DNA from: Rhodothermus profundi
GTDB taxonomy: Bacteria > Bacteroidota > Rhodothermia > Rhodothermales > Rhodothermaceae
Direction of reading: 5' to 3'
NCBI RefSeq assembly: GCF_900142415.1
Contig: NZ_FRAU01000001.1
Location: 62,001 to 126,000 of the forward strand
Length of the DNA stretch: 64,000 bases
Shown here: piece after piece, positions 53,427 to 62,685 of the stretch
Layout: each line of letters opens with the position of its first letter
How positions within the stretch are numbered: the first letter of the stretch is position 1
Program-made: the position numbers and the translations under genes
Notes under the pieces: model-generated
What the model was told of the DNA's origin: nothing
What the model saw: only the letters and a program-made list of their open reading frames with translations
The model's database searches: none

Positions 53427-54860
53427 ATGTCCGCCACCGTTTTTGTTGATCCCGCGCCGACGCTTGGCTACCTGCCCTGTTGCGTGGAAGGGCCAGCAGC
53501 CTGGTTGCCAAAGGCCGCCTACGCTCTGCGCATGTTGCTACTGCCGTTGGGCTGGGCACCGCGCTGGGTAGACCGCCTTACGCTGAAGACGCTGGGCCAA
53601 GGAGTTTATTACGGACCGGCAGCAATGGGGTGGCCAGAGGGGGTGCTGGCTATTTGGCTTCACGAAACAACCCCTGCCTACTTTGCCTCTGGCCAACCCT
53701 ATGGGCCTGAACGGGTACGCTGGCGATGGAATGGCGTGGAACCCTGGCCGGTGCTTTTTGGCAGTCCCGATGGCGCTTTCGATGATCCCATCGCGTCCGT
53801 CTTTTTCTGGCTTTCGGGCTGGCAGGAACAGGTTGTGCCGGCCCGTGACGAGCACGGGCGCACGCGCCATGCCGATTCGCTCCAGGCTGCGCTGGGAATC
53901 GCCACGCGACCGCCTGTTGAAGCAACGCGCGCCGCGCTGGCCCGAGCGTTGGCGCACCACGGCATCTCTGTGCGGCCTCGCCAGTGGCAGGGCCACCGCT
54001 GGGCATTTTGCCCCACCATCGATGTAGACTATCTGCGTAAATGGCGGCCTGGCATTCTCTACCGGGAGTTTGTGCTGTATCCTGTTCGCAATCTGCGCCA
54101 GCAGCCGCTTGCTGCTCGTCTGCGACGGCTGGGAGAGGTGATAGGGGAACTGCTGAGCCAGCCCGATCCCTTCCGGGTGGCCTTCTGGCGCATTGTCGAA
54201 CGGATTCGGCCGCTAGGCACCGGTACGTTCTTTTTCAAAGCCGGCGCTACCAGCGCGCACGACGTACGCTATCGATTAAAGGCAGCGCACCGGTGGGTGC
54301 ATGCATTGCAGCGCGCTGGCATGGAAGTCGGGTTGCATCCGAGCTATCATGCGGCCGTCCATCGCGAACACCTGGAACGTGAACGCCATCGTCTGGCAGC
54401 GCTGCTGGATCGCCCCCTGCTATCGGTCCGGACGCATTACCTTCGCTGGATGGAGCCAGCGACGCCTCGGCTGTTGGCAGCGGCCGGTTTCCGAATTGAC
54501 AGCACGCTGGGCTGGCCGGATCATGAAGGATTCCGACGAGGCACCTGCCTGCCCTTCCAGTTGTTCGATGTGCAGGCCAACGCGCCGCTGCCGCTCTGGG
54601 AGTTGCCGCTGGCCGTGATGGAATCGGTGCTGTTTGTGCGGCGCGGTCTGACGCCGACCAAAGCGCTGCGTGTGACCGAGACATTACTCCAGACATGCCG
54701 GCAGTACGGGGGCGTGTGCGTCGCGCTCTGGCATACTACCCTGTGGGACGAACGCGACTTTCCCGGTTGGGGCGCCCACTTCGAGCAGACCCTGCAACAG
54801 GCCGCGGCTCAGGAGGCATTGATTGTAGATTTGCGATCAGCGATAAAAAACTGGCGTTGA
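53427..54860 (+). CDS. Polysaccharide-deacetylase-like protein (DUF7033 type)
   Basis: A 477-residue protein that starts 12 bp after alaS. The first about 170 residues match no known fold but carry WLHETTPAYFASGQ. The rest is a polysaccharide-deacetylase-like (CE4) barrel: TIDVDYLRKWRPG supplies the Asp pair, GLHPSYHAAV the metal His residues, and CVALWHTTLWDE the last strand. It could remove acetyl groups from an exopolysaccharide or lipopolysaccharide sugar; the substrate is unknown. It may share a transcript with alaS. Confidence 0.78.
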   Translation: MSATVFVDPAPTLGYLPCCVEGPAAWLPKAAYALRMLLLPLGWAPRWVDRLTLKTLGQGVYYGPAAMGWPEGVLAIWLHETTPAYFASGQPYGPERVRWRWNGVEPWPVLFGSPDGAFDDPIASVFFWLSGWQEQVVPARDEHGRTRHADSLQAALGIATRPPVEATRAALARALAHHGISVRPRQWQGHRWAFCPTIDVDYLRKWRPGILYREFVLYPVRNLRQQPLAARLRRLGEVIGELLSQPDPFRVAFWRIVERIRPLGTGTFFFKAGATSAHDVRYRLKAAHRWVHALQRAGMEVGLHPSYHAAVHREHLERERHRLAALLDRPLLSVRTHYLRWMEPATPRLLAAAGFRIDSTLGWPDHEGFRRGTCLPFQLFDVQANAPLPLWELPLAVMESVLFVRRGLTPTKALRVTETLLQTCRQYGGVCVALWHTTLWDERDFPGWGAHFEQTLQQAAAQEALIVDLRSAIKNWR

Positions 54861-54870
54861 GCGGTACGGC

Positions 54871-55266
54871 TTATGTCTGGCTACTTGTTTCGCGTTGGGC
54901 CAGCACCTCTTCACGAGTGGGCACGCGCCGGCACAGGTACCAGATGCCAATGGCGCCCAGCATGACCACCAGTATTTTAGCGGTCAGCGTGGGCAGGCGC
55001 CAGGCGCTCAGCAGGAGGGACAGTACGATAATCGCGATGGCCCATCGCTTGGTGCGGCGTGGGACGCCGAGCCCGGCGCGGTAAGCACGGATAGCGGGGC
55101 CAATGCGCGGGAGATTCAGCAGCCATTGCTCCAGGCGCGGGCTGCTGCGGGCAAAGAAGTAAGCTGCTAGCAGGAAAAATGGCGTGGCAGGCAGAATAGG
55201 TAGAAAAATACCTAAGAATCCCAGACCAGTGCAGAGCAACCCACTGCCGAGACGAAGCAATCGCAT
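54871..55266 (-). CDS. DUF454 (YbaN) family membrane protein
   Basis: 131 residues from the ATG at 55266; the upstream in-frame ATG at 55317 adds 17 non-conserved residues. The family signature is GLGFLGIFLPILPATPFFLLAAYFFARSSPRLEQWLL. Three to four hydrophobic segments are seen. The function of YbaN is unknown. It lies 10 bp from the stop of the convergent deacetylase-like gene. Confidence 0.88.
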   Translation of the reverse strand: MRLLRLGSGLLCTGLGFLGIFLPILPATPFFLLAAYFFARSSPRLEQWLLNLPRIGPAIRAYRAGLGVPRRTKRWAIAIIVLSLLLSAWRLPTLTAKILVVMLGAIGIWYLCRRVPTREEVLAQRETSSQT

Positions 55267-55355
55267 AGCCGCAGGGCCGATTGGCACGGTGTTGCAGCAG
55301 GCACCTACGCTTGGCACAAACGGGCGTTTCCAGGCGAGATGCTTTTCTACAGCCT

Positions 55356-55913
55356 TTAACGAGAAGGCTGGCGGGACGAGTCGGCCGGCACCGAAACGTC
55401 GGGAGGAAGGGAGAGAAGCGTGCGCAAATCGATGGTTTCAAAGGGCCGTCCTTTCAAATAGAGTGGGCAGCCAAAACGTTCGGCATAATCGAGCAGGGCA
55501 TGCCCAAGTTCTGAAAAGTCAGCATGCCAGCAGGGGATGATTAATTGCTGGCCGTCTACCGTTTCCACGCGCAGATCTTGATCGGTCAATTCCAGGCGAT
55601 AGACATGCGCCCAGTCGAGCGTCCAGGCATGCCGACTGTAATCATAGCCGGTAAGCGTTGTCTCAGACAGGTGCAGGCGCCAGATTTGATGCTGTAGCCG
55701 ATAGAGGCGCAGGGCGGCCCAGACGGTCAGGCTGCCCCAGAGCAGGCAGAGCAGCCCTGCCACCCACAGGTCGGAAGGAGCCTGGCGCCGCGCCGCAGCC
55801 AGGAGCACCAGCCCGCCAACAAATCCGGCCGCTGCAAGCACGACGGTCCATAAGGCCTGGCGACGCAGGCGTCGGAAAGCGGCCGGGTCATCAAAGATAA
55901 GCGGTTCTGCCAT
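55356..55913 (-). CDS. Hypothetical two-TM protein with PH-like domain
   Basis: A 185-residue protein not recognised at family level. Residues about 17-70 hold two membrane segments. After them LHLSETTLTGYDYSRHAWTLDWAHVYRLEL then VDGQQLIIPCWHADF resembles the bacterial PH-like (bPH) fold. The tail is Pro/Ser-rich. It is followed on the same strand by the DUF454 gene, so the two may be cotranscribed. Confidence 0.6.
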   Translation of the reverse strand: MAEPLIFDDPAAFRRLRRQALWTVVLAAAGFVGGLVLLAAARRQAPSDLWVAGLLCLLWGSLTVWAALRLYRLQHQIWRLHLSETTLTGYDYSRHAWTLDWAHVYRLELTDQDLRVETVDGQQLIIPCWHADFSELGHALLDYAERFGCPLYLKGRPFETIDLRTLLSLPPDVSVPADSSRQPSR

Positions 55914-55982
55914 GATTGCGGCGCGGTCTTCTTAAAGATTTACGATGGGAAGGCCGATGGGTTCAAGACGTCTCCGGAAAAC

Positions 55983-56015
55983 AAAAAAGCACCGCCGGTA
56001 ATCCGACGGTGCTTT
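55983..56015 (-). terminator. Terminator of the paa operon
   Basis: Read on the minus strand, AAGCACCG (56014-56007) pairs with CGGTGCTT (55994-55987), followed by a T-rich run. It lies 22 bp past the paaZ stop and closes the paa transcript. Confidence 0.85.
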
Positions 56016-56036
56016 GTCGCAGGAGCAAAGGGAGCA

Positions 56037-58112
56037 TCACGCTTCTGGCTCGGGTCGGCGAGCGACCAGCGTCAGGATGTCATAGGTGGCGACCAGTTCA
56101 TCGTCCTGATTGGTTACATCCACGTGCCACCGGACGACTCCGCTGGGGCGCTCCCCTTTTCGGGCCTCGCGCGGAATCTTCTGCTTTACAGTCAGTTTGG
56201 CCTGGATGGTATCGCCTGGTTTGACCGGCTTTGTAAAGCGAAGGTTTTCCAGGCCGTAGTTTGCCAGGACCGGACCTGGACGCGGATCGACAAACAGACC
56301 GGCGGCTGCCGACAGCACAAAATAGCCATGGGCGACCCGTCCCTGGAAAAGCTCGCTTTCGCGGGCGGCCAGGTCGTCCATGTGGGCATAGAAGAAGTCG
56401 CCACTGATGCCGGCAAAATTGACAATGTCGGCTTCGGTGACGGTGCGTCGGGCCGTGGTGTACGTTTCGCCGATGCGCAGCTCATCGAAGTACTTGCGGA
56501 AGGGGTGTATGTCAGCTTCCGGTCGGGAAGCGCCAGGCATCCATTCGTTGGTGATGGCCGTGAGCATGTCGGGAGATCCCTGAAGGGCGGTGCGTTGCAT
56601 GTAGCGATAGAGCCCGCGGATGCCCCCCATCTCTTCGCCGCCGCCGGCGCGGCCGGGTCCCCCATGCACCAGATGCGGCAGGGGGGAGCCGTGGCCCGTG
56701 TTTTCACGGGCGCAGGTGCGGTCCAGTACAAGCAAGCGGCCATGATAGGGGGCTGTGCCGAGCACAACGGTGCGGGCCACGTCAGGATCGGCTGTAACCA
56801 GCGACCCTACCAGACTGCCCCGTCCCATACGGGCCAGCCGGACGGCCTCTTCCAGATCGTGATACGGCATGACGGTGTTGACCGGACCGAAAGCTTCTAC
56901 TTCGTGCGGAGCCGTATGCTCGAAGGGACGAGCGCAGTAAAGCAGGGTCGGTGGGAAAAAGGCACCGCGCTCAGGGTCTGCGTCAACGATTTCAAAACCA
57001 TTACGGCTACCCCAGACGATCTCGCCAGCGGCTGCCAACGCCTCCAGACGAGCCTGCACTTCCGCTACCTGGTCGCGGCTGACGAGCGGCCCCATCTGCA
57101 CGCGTTCATTGGCGGGGTCACCCACTACGACCTGGCGCAGCCGGTTGGAGAGGGCTTCGAGCACCGCATCGACGCGGTCAGCTGGTACCAGCGTGCGTCG
57201 AATCGCAGTGCATCGCTGGCCCGTTTTGATGGTCATTTCTCGGACCACTTCATTGACAAAGAGCTCGAACTCGGGCATATCGGGTGTTACATCAGGGCCG
57301 AGCATGGAAAAGTTGAGCGAGTCGGCTTCCATGTTGAAGCGGACCGACTCGCGCAGAATGGTCGGATGCGACTTCAGGCGCAGACCGGTTTCAGCCGAAC
57401 CTGTGAACGTTACGACGTCCTGACCGGTCAGGTGATCGAACAGGTCGCCCACACTGCCGCAGATGAGCTGGAGCGCCCCTTCCGGCAGCAGCCCCGATTC
57501 CAGCATGAGCCGGACGACACGCTCGGCTACATAGGCGGTTACTGAGGCGGGCTTGACGATGGCCGGCATGCCGGCCAGGAAGGTGGGCGCCAGCTTCTCC
57601 AGCATGCCCCAGCAGGGAAAGTTGAAGGCGTTGATGTGGACGGCTACGCCTTCAAGGGGCACCAGCAGGTGATGACCGAGGAACGTGCCGCCCCGGGAGA
57701 TGCGTTCCGGGTCGCCATCGAGCAAAAAGCGTTCATCGGGTAGTTCGCGGCGGCCTTTGCTGGCATAGACGAAGAATGTGCCAATGCCGCCGTCAATATC
57801 GAGCCAGGCGTCCTGTTTGGTGGCGCCGGTAGCTCGAGAGAGCTCATACAGTTCTGCTTTGTGCTCGTTGAGGTAGAGCGCCAGTGCTTTAAGCATGCGG
57901 GCGCGTTCGTGGAAGGTCATCTGGCGAAGTTTGGGGCCGCCTACGGTGCGGGCATATTCCAGCATGCCTTTGAAGTCGAGGCCTTCGCTGGAAATTTCGG
58001 CAATTGGTTCACCGGTGACCGCATGATACACCGTGCGGCCTTTTCCCTGGGGCGTGTGCCAGCGGCCCTGCGCAAAGCTCTGCACTTTGCCGAGATAGAC
58101 GGTTGTCTCCAT
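56037..58112 (-). CDS. paaZ: PaaZ, oxepin-CoA hydrolase / aldehyde dehydrogenase
   Basis: A 691-residue bifunctional enzyme of aerobic phenylacetate breakdown. The aldehyde dehydrogenase domain (about 1-520) has [12 protein letters not shown] and the catalytic Cys in [15 protein letters not shown], and oxidises the semialdehyde. The C-terminal MaoC-type hydratase (about 540-691) has [19 protein letters not shown] and the [17 protein letters not shown] segment, and opens the oxepin-CoA ring. Both domains are complete. It is the last gene of the paaG-H-I-J-Y-Z series, 36 bp after paaY, with a terminator behind it. Confidence 0.95.
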   Translation of the reverse strand: METTVYLGKVQSFAQGRWHTPQGKGRTVYHAVTGEPIAEISSEGLDFKGMLEYARTVGGPKLRQMTFHERARMLKALALYLNEHKAELYELSRATGATKQDAWLDIDGGIGTFFVYASKGRRELPDERFLLDGDPERISRGGTFLGHHLLVPLEGVAVHINAFNFPCWGMLEKLAPTFLAGMPAIVKPASVTAYVAERVVRLMLESGLLPEGALQLICGSVGDLFDHLTGQDVVTFTGSAETGLRLKSHPTILRESVRFNMEADSLNFSMLGPDVTPDMPEFELFVNEVVREMTIKTGQRCTAIRRTLVPADRVDAVLEALSNRLRQVVVGDPANERVQMGPLVSRDQVAEVQARLEALAAAGEIVWGSRNGFEIVDADPERGAFFPPTLLYCARPFEHTAPHEVEAFGPVNTVMPYHDLEEAVRLARMGRGSLVGSLVTADPDVARTVVLGTAPYHGRLLVLDRTCARENTGHGSPLPHLVHGGPGRAGGGEEMGGIRGLYRYMQRTALQGSPDMLTAITNEWMPGASRPEADIHPFRKYFDELRIGETYTTARRTVTEADIVNFAGISGDFFYAHMDDLAARESELFQGRVAHGYFVLSAAAGLFVDPRPGPVLANYGLENLRFTKPVKPGDTIQAKLTVKQKIPREARKGERPSGVVRWHVDVTNQDDELVATYDILTLVARRPEPEA

Positions 58113-58148
58113 GGCGTTTGTGGAATGGTTGGTCTACAGGGGAGGATT

Positions 58149-58763
58149 TCAGGAGTTCTGGTGCGCTGCCAGCGTTTCACGAAACGTCTTGTAGATTGCT
58201 TCCATTCTGGGACGGTTGGGCGGTACTTCGCGCAACGGTTCGCAGGGGCGCAGGCTGCGGCGTAGTTGCTCGGGCAACTGCTGGTACAGGCGTGTGCCGG
58301 CCGTTTTCCAGGCCAGCCGTTCGTCGCTCACGTCTCCTACGATGCGAGCAGGAACGCCCACGGCAATTTTGCGGGCAGGGATTTCCATCCGCTCGGGTAC
58401 CAGGCAAAGCGCACCAACGATACTGCCGGCCCCCACGATGGCATGGTCCATCACCACTGCGTTCATGCCTACCAGCGCATTGCGGCCGATTCGGGCTCCG
58501 TGGATGACGGCGCCATGTCCGATATGTGCTGATTCCTCCAGATGAACTGTTACGCCCGGAAACATGTGGATGACACAATTCTCCTGGACATTGCACCCGT
58601 CCTCAATGATAATTTCGCCCCAGTCGCCCCGGATGACCGCACCGGCAGCTACATACACGTTCCGGCCGATAATAACGTTGCCGATCACCGTTGCGTTAGG
58701 ATGAATGAAGGCGCTCTCATGAATAACGGGGCGAAAGCCTTCAAATTCAAAAATGTTAGCCAT
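58149..58763 (-). CDS. paaY: PaaY, gamma-carbonic-anhydrase-fold protein
   Basis: A 204-residue left-handed beta-helix protein of hexapeptide repeats (FIHPNATVIGNVIIGRN; YVAAGAVIRGDWGEIIIEDG; NALVGMNAVVMDHAIVG). The metal-binding His residues lie in the MFPG and GHGAVIHGA segments. PaaY of other bacteria is a metal-dependent thioesterase acting on ring-CoA dead-end products of phenylacetate breakdown. The operon position (17 bp after paaJ) supports this. Confidence 0.9.
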   Translation of the reverse strand: MANIFEFEGFRPVIHESAFIHPNATVIGNVIIGRNVYVAAGAVIRGDWGEIIIEDGCNVQENCVIHMFPGVTVHLEESAHIGHGAVIHGARIGRNALVGMNAVVMDHAIVGAGSIVGALCLVPERMEIPARKIAVGVPARIVGDVSDERLAWKTAGTRLYQQLPEQLRRSLRPCEPLREVPPNRPRMEAIYKTFRETLAAHQNS

Positions 58764-58780
58764 CGTCTGGCTCTGGATAG

Positions 58781-59986
58781 TTATACGCGTTCGATTACGG
58801 TTGCCATGCCCTGGCCTACGCCTACGCAGAGCGTGCAGAGTGCGTAGCGGGCCTGTCGTTGTTCTAACTCGACGGTAGCCGTCAGGATCAGACGGGCGCC
58901 TGACATGCCCAGGGGGTGGCCCAGGGCGATGGCGCCACCGTTCGGATTGAGGCGGGGATCATCGTCAGCCACGCCCCACTGGCGGATGCAGGCCAGCACC
59001 TGCGCCGCAAAAGCCTCGTTGAGTTCGATCACGTCCAGGTCGTCGAAGGTCAGGCCGGCCCGTTGAAGGGCTCGACGCGCTGCTTCGACGGGACCAATGC
59101 CCATTATGCGCGGTTCCACGCCGACAACGGCGGAGCTGACAATGCGGGCTCTGGGTTTCAAGTTAAAGCGGCGCACCGCCTCCTCGGAGGCTAACAGCAG
59201 GGCGCAGGCACCGTCGTTCAGCCCGGAGGAGTTGCCAGCTGTTACGGTTCCCCCTTTTCGAAAAACGGGGGGTAGCTTGGCAAGGGCTTCAAGCGTTGTG
59301 TCCGGGCGGATATGCTCGTCGTCTTTTACCAGGCGGGGAGGCGCTTTGGGCTGGGGCGCCTCAATGGGAGCAATTTCCAGTGCCAGCCGGCCTCGCGCGC
59401 GCGCAGCAGCCGCTTTCTGGTGGGAGCGATAGGCGAACAGGTCCTGATCTTCTCGTGCAATACCGTACAGCTCCACCAGGTTTTCGGCGGTGCAGCCCAT
59501 AGGCTCGGCGCCATAGCGGGCTTCCATTCTGGGGTTGACAAAGCGCCAGCCCAGGCTTGTGTCGTAGAGCGCTACGTCGCGTCCAAACGGACGACTGGCT
59601 TTGGAAAGTACAAAGGGGGCGCGCGTCATGTGTTCAATACCACCGGCCAGAAAGAGGTCGCCGTCGCCTGCCCGGATAGCACGGGCGGCCTCTACGACCG
59701 CACTCATGCCCGAGGCGCAGAGGCGGTTGATGGTTACGCCCGGGACGCTGGGCGGCAGATCGGCCAGCAGCAGTGCCATGCGGGCCACATTCCGGTTGTC
59801 CTCGCCGGCCTGGTTAGCGCAGCCCATGTACACGTCGTCAATGGCGGCCGGGTCGAGGTCCGGGTGGCGGTTCAGCAGAGCGCGCAGTACGTGAGCGGCC
59901 AGGTCGTCGGCCCGCACGGTAGCCAGCGCTCCTCCCAGGCGGCCAATGGGCGTACGAACGCCATCAATGATGTAAGCGTCACGCAT
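58781..59986 (-). CDS. paaJ: PaaJ, 3-oxoadipyl-CoA / 3-oxo-5,6-dehydrosuberyl-CoA thiolase
   Basis: 401 residues from the ATG at 59986 (MRDAYIIDGVRTPIG), the usual thiolase start. ATGs at 60004 and 60031 are in frame but add residues with no counterpart. The nucleophilic Cys is in RLCASGMSAVVEAARAI, and GGAIALGHPLGMSGAR and CTLCVGVGQGMATV carry the catalytic His and Cys. In phenylacetate breakdown it acts twice, releasing acetyl-CoA and succinyl-CoA. The gap to paaI is about 50 bp. Confidence 0.93.
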   Translation of the reverse strand: MRDAYIIDGVRTPIGRLGGALATVRADDLAAHVLRALLNRHPDLDPAAIDDVYMGCANQAGEDNRNVARMALLLADLPPSVPGVTINRLCASGMSAVVEAARAIRAGDGDLFLAGGIEHMTRAPFVLSKASRPFGRDVALYDTSLGWRFVNPRMEARYGAEPMGCTAENLVELYGIAREDQDLFAYRSHQKAAAARARGRLALEIAPIEAPQPKAPPRLVKDDEHIRPDTTLEALAKLPPVFRKGGTVTAGNSSGLNDGACALLLASEEAVRRFNLKPRARIVSSAVVGVEPRIMGIGPVEAARRALQRAGLTFDDLDVIELNEAFAAQVLACIRQWGVADDDPRLNPNGGAIALGHPLGMSGARLILTATVELEQRQARYALCTLCVGVGQGMATVIERV

Positions 59987-60036
59987 AGGGTTGAACGTAG
60001 CCATTCCGTGATTAGAAGCGCTTCCGCACAAACGGT

Positions 60037-60477
60037 TCAGGCATGCGTCTGTTTCGTGCGGTATACGGTTCCGCGCACATATGCCACGCGGGTACCGTCG
60101 GCTCGGGTGACTATGACATCATAAAGTGCGACGCGACGGCCTGCTGACACCTCTTCAGCTACCGCCGTGAGCACATCGCCGGCTTTTACGGGCGTTGCAT
60201 AGAAAACAGTGCTTTCCAGGGTCATGGTTACTACGCCGCAGGTATTGGAGGCAAAGGCCAGGGCACTGTCGGCCAGCGCAAAGGCAATGCCGCCATGAGC
60301 GACGGCAAACCCGTTGAGCATTTCCGGGCGCACCGTCATGCGCACCCTGGCGCGTCCCGGCTCGACCGAAAGGACCTCGATTCCCAGCCACTGGCTAAAC
60401 GCATCGCGCGCCATCATCTGGTCCACAATGCGCCGGGCCCGCTGTTCGGGCGTTTCGTGCTGCGTCTGAGTGGGCAT
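60037..60477 (-). CDS. paaI: PaaI, hydroxyphenylacetyl-CoA thioesterase
   Basis: A 146-residue hotdog-fold thioesterase. LNGFAVAHGGIAFALADSALAFASN carries the active-site Gly/His/Asp region, and the following strands (TVFYATPVKAGDVLTAVAEE) are typical. It rescues CoA from dead-end hydroxyphenylacetyl-CoA. The gap to paaH is 23 bp. Confidence 0.93.
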   Translation of the reverse strand: MPTQTQHETPEQRARRIVDQMMARDAFSQWLGIEVLSVEPGRARVRMTVRPEMLNGFAVAHGGIAFALADSALAFASNTCGVVTMTLESTVFYATPVKAGDVLTAVAEEVSAGRRVALYDVIVTRADGTRVAYVRGTVYRTKQTHA

Positions 60478-60500
60478 AGGCCTATCAGGGTGCAGTGGTA

Positions 60501-61712
60501 CTACGTTGCATCCTCAAAGAAACGGGCTCCCTGCCGAATCATCTGTCGAAAGAGTGGACTGGGGCGGTATCGGTCTTCTCGGTAGGTTTCGTAGAGCGCC
60601 TCCATCCACCCCAGTACTGTTTCCAGCCCTAATTCGTCGGCCCAGTGCAACAGGCCTCGGGGGTAATTAACCCCTCTGGTCATGGCCAGGTCGAGATCGG
60701 CCGGGGAAGCTATCTGCCAGAAGACAGCATCGACCGCTTCGTTAATCAGCATGGCCAGGATGCGTTGAAAGATCTGCTGCCCGAGCGTCGGGTCTGTGGT
60801 TGGGGCAGGGTTGGTGGCCCCTTCGCGGTAGTCGTAAAAGCCGATGCCCGTCTTGCGGCCCAGCCGACCGGCTTCGACCATGCGCTGCTGCGTGAAGGAG
60901 GGCCGGTAGCGGGGCTCGTAGAAGAAGGCTTTCCAGAGCGTTTCCGTTACGCGATAGTTGATATCGTTGCCGATCAGGTCCATTAGCTCAAAGGGCCCCA
61001 TGCGAAAGCCCCCGAGCGTGCGCATCGCCCAGTCAATGGTAGGTACATCAGCAATGCCTTCTTCCAAGATGCGCAGCGCTTCGCCATAAAAAGGACGCGC
61101 TACGCGGTTGACGATAAACCCGGGCGTGTCGCGGGCCACGACCGGCGTTTTGCCCCAGGCTTCCATGAGCGTGCGGGCGCGGTCCACCACCTCGGAAGCG
61201 GTGGCGACACCCGGCACGACTTCCACCAGCGGCATCAGGGGAGCCGGGTTGAAAAAATGCAGGCCGAGCACCCGCTCGGGGTGCTGGCAGGCAGCGGCAA
61301 TGGCCGTTACCGACAGCGACGAGGTATTGGTGGCCAGAATTGTTCCGGGTGCTACCTGGCGTTCCAGCTGCGCAAAAAGCGTCTGCTTGGCCGCCAGATC
61401 TTCAACGATGGCCTCAATGATCAGTCCGCAGGCAGCCAGGGGCTTCAGATCGTCAGAGAGGAACGTGATACGGCCCAGGATTTCGGCGTCCTGCCCCGGC
61501 GGCAGTTTGCCCTTTTCGACGAGCCGCTCCAGGATGCGCTTCAGGTGAGCCCGCGCGCTTTCCAGCGCCTGCGGATTGGTGTCGTGAAGAAACACGGAGT
61601 GTCCAGAGGTCGCGGCTACCTGCGCGATGCCGCGGCCCATCGTACCAGCCCCGATGATGCCTACTGGTGTGTTGGCGGACAGGTCCGGAAACGTGATCGA
61701 AAGGGAGCTCAT
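60501..61712 (-). CDS. paaH: PaaH, 3-hydroxyacyl-CoA dehydrogenase
   Basis: A 403-residue NAD-dependent enzyme that oxidises 3-hydroxyadipyl-CoA. The NAD loop is VGIIGAGTMGRGIAQVAATSG, LATNTSSLSVTAIAAACQHPERVLGLHFFNP holds the catalytic Ser/His, and DTPGFIVNRVARPFYGEALRIL closes the domain. A duplicated C-terminal helical part follows. It overlaps paaG by 4 bp. Confidence 0.94.
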   Translation of the reverse strand: MSSLSITFPDLSANTPVGIIGAGTMGRGIAQVAATSGHSVFLHDTNPQALESARAHLKRILERLVEKGKLPPGQDAEILGRITFLSDDLKPLAACGLIIEAIVEDLAAKQTLFAQLERQVAPGTILATNTSSLSVTAIAAACQHPERVLGLHFFNPAPLMPLVEVVPGVATASEVVDRARTLMEAWGKTPVVARDTPGFIVNRVARPFYGEALRILEEGIADVPTIDWAMRTLGGFRMGPFELMDLIGNDINYRVTETLWKAFFYEPRYRPSFTQQRMVEAGRLGRKTGIGFYDYREGATNPAPTTDPTLGQQIFQRILAMLINEAVDAVFWQIASPADLDLAMTRGVNYPRGLLHWADELGLETVLGWMEALYETYREDRYRPSPLFRQMIRQGARFFEDAT

Positions 61713-62500
61713 TTCCCCTGAAAGTTGGGTTTACGTTTTTCAAGAAAAGCGGCCACGCCTTCTTGATAGTCGTGCGTGCGACCGGCTTCGGCCTGCAGCT
61801 GGGCTTCCAGTTCGAGCTGAGCATCCAGGTTATTGGTGAACGTGTGGTTCAGCGCTCGCTTGATCATGCCCAGCGCGCGGGTGGGCATGGCAGCCAGGCG
61901 ACGGGCCAGGGCGGTTGCTTCGTCCATCAAGCGGTCGGCCGGACATACCTGATAGATCAGGCCCATCGCATGGGCTTCAGCGGCCGAAAGCTTTTCTCCC
62001 AGCATCATCAGGGCCGTAGCGCGGGCCAGTCCGACCAGACGAGGCAGCAAGAAGGTGCCGCCGCTGTCCGGAATCAGGCCAATGCGCGCAAAAGCCTGGA
62101 TAAACGCAGCATTTTCGGCTGCTACCACAAAGTCGCAGGCCAGGGCAATGTTGGCACCGGCACCTGCAGCGGCTCCGTTGACGGCGGCTACAAAGGGCTT
62201 TTCGGTATGACGAATCAGGCGGATGATCGGGTTGTACTGGGCGCGCACGATTTCGCCCAGGTCCGGTGCGGGTTCTCCTTCACGGGGCAGCACGGCCTGC
62301 AGGTCCTGTCCGGCGCAGAAGGCGCGTCCCGCACCGGTCAGCACAATGGCACGCACGGCCGGGTCTTGGGCTGCCTGTTGCAGCGCATGGATGGTTTCGT
62401 CGGCCATGGGCCGGTGAAAGCTGTTGAGCACGTCCGGCCGGTTCAGCGTCAGTGTGGCTACGCCTGCTGTCACTTCGTAACGGATGAAGCGATAGTCCAT
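61709..62500 (-). CDS. paaG: PaaG, 1,2-epoxyphenylacetyl-CoA isomerase (crotonase family)
   Basis: 263 residues from the ATG at 62500 (MDYRFIRYEV), which removes a non-conserved N-terminal extension present in the longer open frame. The crotonase fold shows LTGAGRAFCAGQDLQAV (oxyanion hole), AVNGAAAGAGANIALACDF, and the acidic residue in FARIGLIPDSGGTFLLPR used by PaaG. It isomerises the ring-1,2-epoxide to oxepin-CoA. It is first of the six paa genes in the window. paaK and paaABCDE are not seen. Confidence 0.93.
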   Translation of the reverse strand: MDYRFIRYEVTAGVATLTLNRPDVLNSFHRPMADETIHALQQAAQDPAVRAIVLTGAGRAFCAGQDLQAVLPREGEPAPDLGEIVRAQYNPIIRLIRHTEKPFVAAVNGAAAGAGANIALACDFVVAAENAAFIQAFARIGLIPDSGGTFLLPRLVGLARATALMMLGEKLSAAEAHAMGLIYQVCPADRLMDEATALARRLAAMPTRALGMIKRALNHTFTNNLDAQLELEAQLQAEAGRTHDYQEGVAAFLEKRKPNFQGK

Positions 62501-62578
62501 GGCAATGTTGTGAATTGGAAGCGGTTTTGATCTGAAAGAAAACTTATGAAAGAAGGGACCAAAACGGAAAGCCCCGTA

Positions 62579-62591
62579 GGAGGTAGCCTCC
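62579..62591 (-). terminator. Weak hairpin after dnaG
   Basis: GGAGG-TAG-CCTCC (62579-62591) with partial outer pairing lies between the dnaG stop and the paaG start in a 185-bp gap. It lacks a clear U run, so termination is only possible. Confidence 0.3.
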
Positions 62592-62685
62592 GGCTCTGCC
62601 TTTGCTGAAGCGCGCGGCAGCAGCGTGCCCGTTGAGATCCTGGCGCGCCTGGAAAGGCGGAGAGGCATTCGGGGGCCGGTACAGA

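Noticed and set aside
56124-57545. 473-codon plus-strand frame opposite paaZ
   Set aside because: PaaZ is complete on the other strand; this frame shows no recognisable domain.
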